From assembly GCA_946481605.1 (NCBI GenBank), contig CAMLPA010000110.1, positions 1 through 9,171 on the forward strand: a DNA stretch of 9,171 nucleotides. The letters are read 5' to 3'. The notes under the pieces are model-generated. The model searched no databases. It had not been told where the DNA came from and saw nothing but the letters and a program-made list of their open reading frames with translations. Position 1 is the first letter of the stretch. Each line of letters begins with the position of its first letter. The position numbers and the translations under genes are program-made. The stretch comes from an uncultured Flavihumibacter sp. (GTDB taxonomy: Bacteria > Bacteroidota > Bacteroidia > Chitinophagales > Chitinophagaceae). Positions 1 to 5,296 of this stretch are shown piece by piece.

Positions 1-2840
1 ATGTCTCCGCTGATGTTCCAGGCAATGATATTCTTTTCATTACACCGCTTTTTGACCAGTTGAATGATCCTGTTCTTCTCCCTGTTTAAAACATTTTCAT
101 CGTTCAGATCAGCTATATCATAGTCCGGCCAAATCCTTGCTACCAACAGCATTCCGGCTTCATCCGTTACCCGCAAGATATTCTGGTCGTATATGCCAGG
201 CATGGAACGGAATACCGTGTTGATACCAGCTTCTTTCATTGCACTGAAATCCTGTTCCAAAGCCTTTCTGCTGGGTTCGTGCTTATTCCTGAACCAATGA
301 AACCCTTTATCATAAATAACACCCCTAAGCGAATCGGGAAGATGCCGTTTCTTCCATTCTACAGATTTACCGGTTTCTATCGAACCACCATTTACCAACA
401 ACCATTGATCGACCATTGAATGCAATTGATCCTTCCAATGCTGCTGTAACGAGTCTACCTGCAATACCGTTCTTTCATCGCATTCTACAAAAGCCCCCTG
501 CACTTCAGGATGGTATTTTTGTATTGTTTCAATGGCTGTATTCCACCAGGCAAAGTTGAAACCATTGTTTGAGTGAAAAGGCGCCATGAACAAAACCGGC
601 AACCCTGTATGAAGTAAAGGCAATTCGCGCCACTTCGTATACAGCGCATCAAAAGAAGCCGTGGTTGTTTTTTCCTGAAGAACATCCGGTCCGCTCATGT
701 TTACCATCAGCCAGTCAACAAATCTTTTTCCAGGATATACTTCGGGTAAAACTGTTGCATCTTCAACATTCCATACCCACACAAATTGAGTGGCTCCGGC
801 GTTTTCAAAAATACCGTGTATCCGTTCCCATACCTTTCTGAACAATATCCCTGAAACACCTTCTTCCTGCCCCAACGACAAACTTATGAATACCGGATGA
901 TTTACCTTAGCCAGCGCTGCCGCTGACACCATCCACGCGGTATCGTAAGTGCCATTTGCCCACTGGTGCAATACCTCGTTATCATGAATTCTAAACGTGC
1001 ACCTTATAAATGGGATAGCACCTCTTGACACAATACGATTTATCTCGGGCAATAGCGCTCCTTCATTCAATTGGTCCACATCGAATGCAAGCATACTTGT
1101 AAGGCCACTTACTTTCCCTTGTTGCCCGACATTATCCATCCTTCCCCAATAAAACCGTTCAGCTTTTGGCAGGACTCCGGATGTTTTACCGAGTGTTGAT
1201 TCCGCATCTCCGGACAGGTATCCCCACGCAGCCGCTACTAATACCACCATGGCACAGATGAGTGCATATTTTCTCATGAAAGCATACACACCGTGGCGCC
1301 ATTTCCAAAAACCCATTTTCACCTTTCTCGTACGGGAAGGCACCCCGTTCCAATCACGTTGTTCATTTTTTGAAATCAGCAAAACCACTACCATGATACA
1401 TACGTTCACCCCGGCCAAGGCTGCCATAAACAGGGAATAAGGGTTAAGGTCGTAGTTGAGTCCCAACACGATGGCCAGCAAAGAGGCGGTGATCACAAAA
1501 AGGTTGGGAAGATTCAGCGCAAGCGGTGTATGATCGTTACCATGCTTGGGTGTCGGGATATAAGGAATCTTTTTCCGGATGAGGGTATAATACATCCCCA
1601 GGAGGTGTATCCACCAGGTGCCGATCTGCAGAAAACCACCCACCACATGTATACCCCGTTCTGTTTCTTCGGCCACCCAGTGCTGCACATAATGCCTGAT
1701 CAGCAGGATCATGGTAAATAAGGGAAAGCCCGCCAGCGCGAACTCGGCAATATCTATATCAAGGGGCATTGCGCCCGTCAACAAACTAAGAATAGGGATA
1801 AGAAAATTGATGAGGAATATAAGTCCTCCGGCATAATGAAAAGGTAAAGTGAAATAATGAAGCCGCTGCCGCCATGTAAAATGTTTGAACAACCGTGGAA
1901 AAGCAGTCACCAGCAATTCGAAAGTACCTCTTGACCATTTCAACTGTTGTTTATAGTACGCCGAGAGTGTGGAAGGCACGAGTCCGCGGGAGAGTACTGC
2001 CGGGAGATAGGTTGACTTCCATCCTTTGGCATGAAGTTTCATGGCTGTGTGCATGTCTTCTGCAAGTCCTGCGGCATGTCCGCCAATGGTGTCAAGCGCG
2101 GCGCGGCGGAAGGTACAATTCGCGCCGATGGCCTGCACCGTACCATAAGTGTGCATGCACATCATCATCGGGCCGTAAAACTGGTAGGTTTGCTGCGCGG
2201 CGCCTTTCGCCACAAGACTTTCGGGATGGTTGTAGTAAGCCTGCACCACCTGAACAAAGCCAATACCGGGATCATCAAAATAAGGAACAACCGCTTTCAG
2301 AAAACCGGGGGCCGGCACATGGTCTGGATCCAGTACAAGGCACAATTCTCCATTGGCAAGTTTTAATGCGTTGTTGATGTTACCTGCCTTCGCATCCCTC
2401 TTATCTTTTCTGGTTACGTGTTTAACCCCCAGCTCCTCACAGATGCTCCGCACCAAAGGGTCGTCCGCTTCATCACAACACCACACCACAAAAGAAGCAT
2501 AATCCATGGCTACAGCCGCCCGAAGCGTTTGCCGCAACATATCGTATGGTTCTCCTGCGCAAAAAGTAGTGAATACATCAACGGAGTATAACTTGTCTGT
2601 TTGCTTTAGCGGAGGTGCTGATATGGAAAAATAATGGTACCATTCGTGCAGGGCCTTCAAACAGAAATAGGCCAGGGTGGTCATTAAAAGCAGGTAAAGC
2701 AGAGAATTGTCCCTTTCCGAGGCTACTGCGATGGCATGAACGAAAAAGCAAAGTGCTATAACGCCCATTAAAATGAGCACACGGAGTTTTATGCGCTCCT
2801 TCCGCGATGGTCCTTCTACAAAACTTTCCTTTACTTTCAT
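1..2840 (-). CDS. Membrane GT2 polysaccharide synthase (BcsA-like) fused to periplasmic GH26-like and GH2-like TIM-barrel modules; partial, open at left edge
   Basis: One uninterrupted frame of 946 codons runs off the left edge; the C-terminus is missing. Residues about 21-40 and 46-64 are membrane spans, followed by a family 2 glycosyltransferase core at about 85-305. Its motifs are D123 in C-D-E-A-D-D, D171/D173 in D-P-D-H, the A-E-D base D262, and Q298-Q-L-K-W302, a QxxRW variant with Lys. Spans follow at about 333-355 and 364-382. An amphipathic stretch ending in Y-I-P-T-P-K (about 427-432) resembles the BcsA gating-loop motif. Further spans lie at about 444-461, 468-490 and 526-543. The basic loop 491-525 should be cytoplasmic, which places everything after about 544 in the periplasm. 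Residues about 563-800 look like a GH26-type barrel (F-Y-W-G-R; V-W-V-W-N; Y-P-G-K-R-F-V-D-W). From about 836 a GH2-like barrel begins. No PilZ domain is seen. The ATG overlaps the upstream stop codon as ATGA; an AGGAG at 2842-2846 lies only one base before the ATG, so coupled re-initiation is likely. The polymer made is unknown. Confidence 0.9.
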   Translation of the reverse strand, partial: MKVKESFVEGPSRKERIKLRVLILMGVIALCFFVHAIAVASERDNSLLYLLLMTTLAYFCLKALHEWYHYFSISAPPLKQTDKLYSVDVFTTFCAGEPYDMLRQTLRAAVAMDYASFVVWCCDEADDPLVRSICEELGVKHVTRKDKRDAKAGNINNALKLANGELCLVLDPDHVPAPGFLKAVVPYFDDPGIGFVQVVQAYYNHPESLVAKGAAQQTYQFYGPMMMCMHTYGTVQAIGANCTFRRAALDTIGGHAAGLAEDMHTAMKLHAKGWKSTYLPAVLSRGLVPSTLSAYYKQQLKWSRGTFELLVTAFPRLFKHFTWRQRLHYFTLPFHYAGGLIFLINFLIPILSLLTGAMPLDIDIAEFALAGFPLFTMILLIRHYVQHWVAEETERGIHVVGGFLQIGTWWIHLLGMYYTLIRKKIPYIPTPKHGNDHTPLALNLPNLFVITASLLAIVLGLNYDLNPYSLFMAALAGVNVCIMVVVLLISKNEQRDWNGVPSRTRKVKMGFWKWRHGVYAFMRKYALICAMVVLVAAAWGYLSGDAESTLGKTSGVLPKAERFYWGRMDNVGQQGKVSGLTSMLAFDVDQLNEGALLPEINRIVSRGAIPFIRCTFRIHDNEVLHQWANGTYDTAWMVSAAALAKVNHPVFISLSLGQEEGVSGILFRKVWERIHGIFENAGATQFVWVWNVEDATVLPEVYPGKRFVDWLMVNMSGPDVLQEKTTTASFDALYTKWRELPLLHTGLPVLFMAPFHSNNGFNFAWWNTAIETIQKYHPEVQGAFVECDERTVLQVDSLQQHWKDQLHSMVDQWLLVNGGSIETGKSVEWKKRHLPDSLRGVIYDKGFHWFRNKHEPSRKALEQDFSAMKEAGINTVFRSMPGIYDQNILRVTDEAGMLLVARIWPDYDIADLNDENVLNREKNRIIQLVKKRCNEKNIIAWNISGD

Positions 2841-4153
2841 TCTCCTACAACATAAAATGGTGTATTGGCCGTAGCGGCATATCCATTGTTATTTTTAACG
2901 GTAACAAATATACGGTAGGGGCCTTCCTGCTGCGGGGCTTTAAATACAACAGCTTCACCAGTACTATCCTTCCATAAATTTATTTCGGGGAACGGCTTGA
3001 TCCATTTGCCGGTGTACTGTCCCCACCAGTCGTCGCGGATGATTTCCCAGGCATAACTCGCGGTCCCTTTGGTGTTGTTCATTAAAATTTCAGCCTTATG
3101 CATGGTTCCCGGCGCAAACAACAACTGATCCCTGGCTCCCTTCTTATCCACCAGCATATACTTTATATCCGGGGAAAGATGTGTTGTTACCGTATCACTC
3201 CAGCAATCTTTCAGGGCTTCTACTGTTTCGGTAGGGAGTCCATTGTCGGTGAAAAAACTGAACCAGGTATGGGTATATTCCTGCTTATTGCCCCAGAAAA
3301 AAACGAGCGACCCCAGAAAGCGGGGATCATCATGCGGTATTGCCGTTCTATAAAGTTCCCGTAACTGTTCAGCATTTTTAGTGCTCGTATTTTCTATGGA
3401 AGATTGCCATGCTGTAGTTTCCGATTCCCATCCTCCCGGCACCCCCCATTCGGTGAGCAGAAATGGGCCATCCCAGAACCAGTTGAAAGAACGAAGGTCT
3501 TCTTTCAGCCGGGTCATCCGTCCAAAAGTATTGATAGAGATGAAATCAAGTCCGTTGATTCTGGCCTGGATATTAATGATTTCGCGTTTCTCAAAATTCG
3601 CGAGTGGTGTGGTAACGGGGTGATCGGGATCTTCCTGTTTAATCAGCCGCAACATTTTATTGTAAGCATCGTAAAAAGGGATATGCCGCACATGGAAAGG
3701 AAACCTCAATTCATTGCCAAGGCACCAGAGCAGCAGGGCCGGATGGTGCCTGTATTTTTTCACACATACTTCAAGATCACGCATCAAAGCATTCACCTTC
3801 GCTGTATCCCTGTAAAAACCGGAGGCCTGGTGGCTTCCGGGGATATCAAAGCCTGCAACTACTGCCAACCCAAGGCTATCAGCCTTATCCAGAATAGCCC
3901 CGAGATTGGTGGTATCCCAGGTTCTGATGGTGTTTCCGCCAATACCGGCCAATTCTTCCAGGTAAGTATAACCTGCGCCACCCTTCACCAGAAAAGGTTG
4001 TCCATTCCTGTACAACATCCAGCGCCCATCTGTCTTTTTTAATTCGACAACTTTCCCTTCCGTTTGTTGGGATGCACCACTATTTCCACCTGAATTACAG
4101 GCACATAGGAAACAGGTGAAGAAAAACAAACAAATTGGTTCCAGGATCCGCAT
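2837..4153 (-). CDS. GH2-type TIM-barrel glycoside hydrolase or transglycosylase, lipoprotein
   Basis: The 438-residue protein starts with a lipoprotein signal peptide: hydrophobic residues 7-18 and lipobox L-C-A-C with the lipidated Cys19. The residues after it (N-S-G-G-N) are not acidic, so the acidic surface-export signal known from some Bacteroidota is absent and a periplasm-facing location is likely. A TIM barrel of the GH2 catalytic type spans about 40-320. W-C-L-G-N-E gives the acid/base Glu148, and L-L-T-E-W-G gives the nucleophile Glu235, so the enzyme should be a retaining beta-glycosidase or transglycosylase. The GH2 N-terminal sugar-binding and immunoglobulin domains are missing. 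Instead, about 330-438 forms a C-terminal beta-sandwich-like domain ending in Y-R-I-F-V-T-V-K. The stop codon overlaps the start of the membrane glycosyltransferase (ATGA), so the two are probably translated together and act on the same polymer. The substrate cannot be read from the sequence; a beta-glucan or mannan is the simplest guess. GH5- or GH72-like assignments are less likely but possible. Confidence 0.85.
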   Translation of the reverse strand: MRILEPICLFFFTCFLCACNSGGNSGASQQTEGKVVELKKTDGRWMLYRNGQPFLVKGGAGYTYLEELAGIGGNTIRTWDTTNLGAILDKADSLGLAVVAGFDIPGSHQASGFYRDTAKVNALMRDLEVCVKKYRHHPALLLWCLGNELRFPFHVRHIPFYDAYNKMLRLIKQEDPDHPVTTPLANFEKREIINIQARINGLDFISINTFGRMTRLKEDLRSFNWFWDGPFLLTEWGVPGGWESETTAWQSSIENTSTKNAEQLRELYRTAIPHDDPRFLGSLVFFWGNKQEYTHTWFSFFTDNGLPTETVEALKDCWSDTVTTHLSPDIKYMLVDKKGARDQLLFAPGTMHKAEILMNNTKGTASYAWEIIRDDWWGQYTGKWIKPFPEINLWKDSTGEAVVFKAPQQEGPYRIFVTVKNNNGYAATANTPFYVVGE

Positions 4154-4312
4154 ACATTTGATTTATAGGACTTTCAAAGGATGCTGGTTCATTTGAGGCT
4201 GGGGCTAAGGTAAACTACAAGTTGTTATAAAACATCTTTCCCTGAACATAATTACCCATACCCCCATAAAAAACCTGCCCCGGAATTTATTCCCCCGGGT
4301 TATCTTCGTAAG
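4154..4312. promoter_or_regulatory. Divergent intergenic region between the lipoprotein/synthase unit and the reductase gene
   Basis: This 159-base gap must hold the promoters of both divergent transcription units. On the plus strand TATCTTCG at 4301-4308 differs by one base from the Bacteroidota -7 element TAnnTTTG. However, no TTTG lies at the expected -33 spacing, and the start codon follows at 4313, so the match may be chance. Two overlapping dyads lie at 4278-4299 (see the separate entry). Upstream of the minus-strand start at 4153 the sequence is A/T-rich (TATAAATCAA) without a Shine-Dalgarno match, which is usual for Bacteroidota. No convincing minus-strand promoter was identified. Confidence 0.4.
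4279..4299. repeat. Short inverted repeat upstream of the reductase gene
   Basis: CCCGG at 4279-4283 and CCGGG at 4295-4299 form a 5-base-pair stem around 11 bases. Alternatively GGAAT (4282-4286) and ATTCC (4289-4293) pair around two bases. It sits 13 bases before the ATG at 4313. It could be an operator or a 5' UTR hairpin, but the arms are short and chance is a real possibility. Confidence 0.2.
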
Positions 4313-5296
4313 ATGAATTACAGAACATTTCAATCGGAAAAAATATCGGAAATAGGACTCGGCACCTGGCAACTGGGCAGCGCCGACTGGGGCGTGGTGG
4401 ATGAAAACGAAGCTTTCTCCATCCTGCAACAATTTGTTGACCTCGGTGGAAATTTTATTGATACCGCGGATGTTTACGGCATGGGCATCAGTGAAAAAAC
4501 GATCGGGGCCTTCCTGAAAAAAACGGATACCCCATTGTTCGTGGCCACCAAACTGGGCAGAAGGCATGACGCCCCCAATGGATGGCCGCAGAATTTCACG
4601 CTGGAGTCTATGCGAAAACAAGTGCTCGACTCGCTTGGGCATCTCGGGTTGCCACAGCTTTTCCTGGAGCAACTGCATTGTATTCCTACTGAAACCATAA
4701 AGGAGGGAAAAGTATTTGATCATTTACGCACCCTCCAGAACGAGGGGCTGATAAGGTACTGGGGCGCCAGCGTGGAAACATCCGAAGAAGCATTGCTTTG
4801 TCTGGAACAGGAAGGTATTGCGTCTTTGCAGATCATTTTTAACCTGTTCCGTCAGCACGTTGCGGAGGAAGTTTTTCAGAAAGCCGCGGAAAAAAATGTG
4901 GCCCTTATCATAAGGGTGCCCCTCGCCAGCGGACTACTCACCGGGAAGTTTAATACAGATACTACATTCAGCGAAAAAGACCACCGGCAATACAACGCGA
5001 ACGGTGAGGCTTTTAACGCGGGAGAAACTTTTTCAGGCATGCCGTTTACGGCAGGGGTAAAACTTGCCGCGGAAATGGCTGCTATGCTGCCCGACAACCG
5101 CACGGCACAATGGGCACTGCGCTGGATTCTCGATCACCCGGAAGTAACCACCATTATTCCCGGCGCCAGCAGGCCGTCGCAGGTGGAAGCGAATATGAAC
5201 GCCGCCGCGCTTCCTCCATTAAATGAAGAAACCCATCAAAAGCTGCGTTCATTATACGACCTGCATGTGAAGCCGCTCATCAGGGGACATTATTAA
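4313..5296 (+). CDS. Aldo/keto reductase, NADP(H)-dependent
   Basis: The protein of 327 residues has the normal length for a complete single-domain aldo/keto reductase, a cytoplasmic (beta/alpha)8 barrel that reduces aldehydes or ketones (or oxidises alcohols) with NADP(H). The catalytic tetrad is visible: Asp50 and Tyr55 in F-I-D-T-A-D-V-Y-G, Lys80 in A-T-K-L-G and His122 in E-Q-L-H. The C-terminal cofactor motif is I-P-G-A-S-R-P-S-Q-V (282-291), where Ser286 and Arg287 would contact the 2'-phosphate of NADP. There is no signal peptide. The gene lies alone on the plus strand between two minus-strand units, divergent from the lipoprotein/synthase pair and convergent with the DUF5703 gene, which its 3' end overlaps by 17 bases. 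The substrate is unknown; given the neighbours a sugar or sugar-derived aldehyde is conceivable, but the family is too broad to tell. Confidence 0.93.
   Translation: MNYRTFQSEKISEIGLGTWQLGSADWGVVDENEAFSILQQFVDLGGNFIDTADVYGMGISEKTIGAFLKKTDTPLFVATKLGRRHDAPNGWPQNFTLESMRKQVLDSLGHLGLPQLFLEQLHCIPTETIKEGKVFDHLRTLQNEGLIRYWGASVETSEEALLCLEQEGIASLQIIFNLFRQHVAEEVFQKAAEKNVALIIRVPLASGLLTGKFNTDTTFSEKDHRQYNANGEAFNAGETFSGMPFTAGVKLAAEMAAMLPDNRTAQWALRWILDHPEVTTIIPGASRPSQVEANMNAAALPPLNEETHQKLRSLYDLHVKPLIRGHY

Noticed and set aside
485..685. Minus-strand open frame of 66 codons
   Set aside because: It is out of frame with, and inside, the long synthase frame, which is continuous from 2840 to 1.
1140..1300. Possible frameshift or gene boundary between the membrane part and the GH26-like module of the synthase
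   Set aside because: The frame is continuous, the linker after the seventh span is of normal length and composition, and no alternative start with a ribosome binding site is seen there.
1895..2377. Plus-strand open frame of 160 codons
   Set aside because: It lies antisense to the GT2 core, whose minus-strand frame carries D-P-D-H, A-E-D and Q-Q-L-K-W. The plus-strand product is rich in Arg, Cys and Trp and shows no domain.
1..2840. Naming the synthase bcsA (cellulose synthase)
   Set aside because: PilZ is absent, QxxRW is altered, a hydrolase-like tail is fused on, and no bcsB, bcsC or bcsZ is nearby, so a cellulose assignment is not supported.
3404..4042. Plus-strand open frame of 212 codons
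   Set aside because: It is antisense to the lipoprotein hydrolase, which has a lipobox and both catalytic glutamates. The antisense product has no recognisable motif.
4205..4723. Minus-strand open frame of 172 codons spanning the intergenic gap
   Set aside because: Most of it is antisense to the first third of the aldo/keto reductase with its intact Asp-Tyr-Lys-His set. No domain is visible and it would fill the only promoter-bearing gap.
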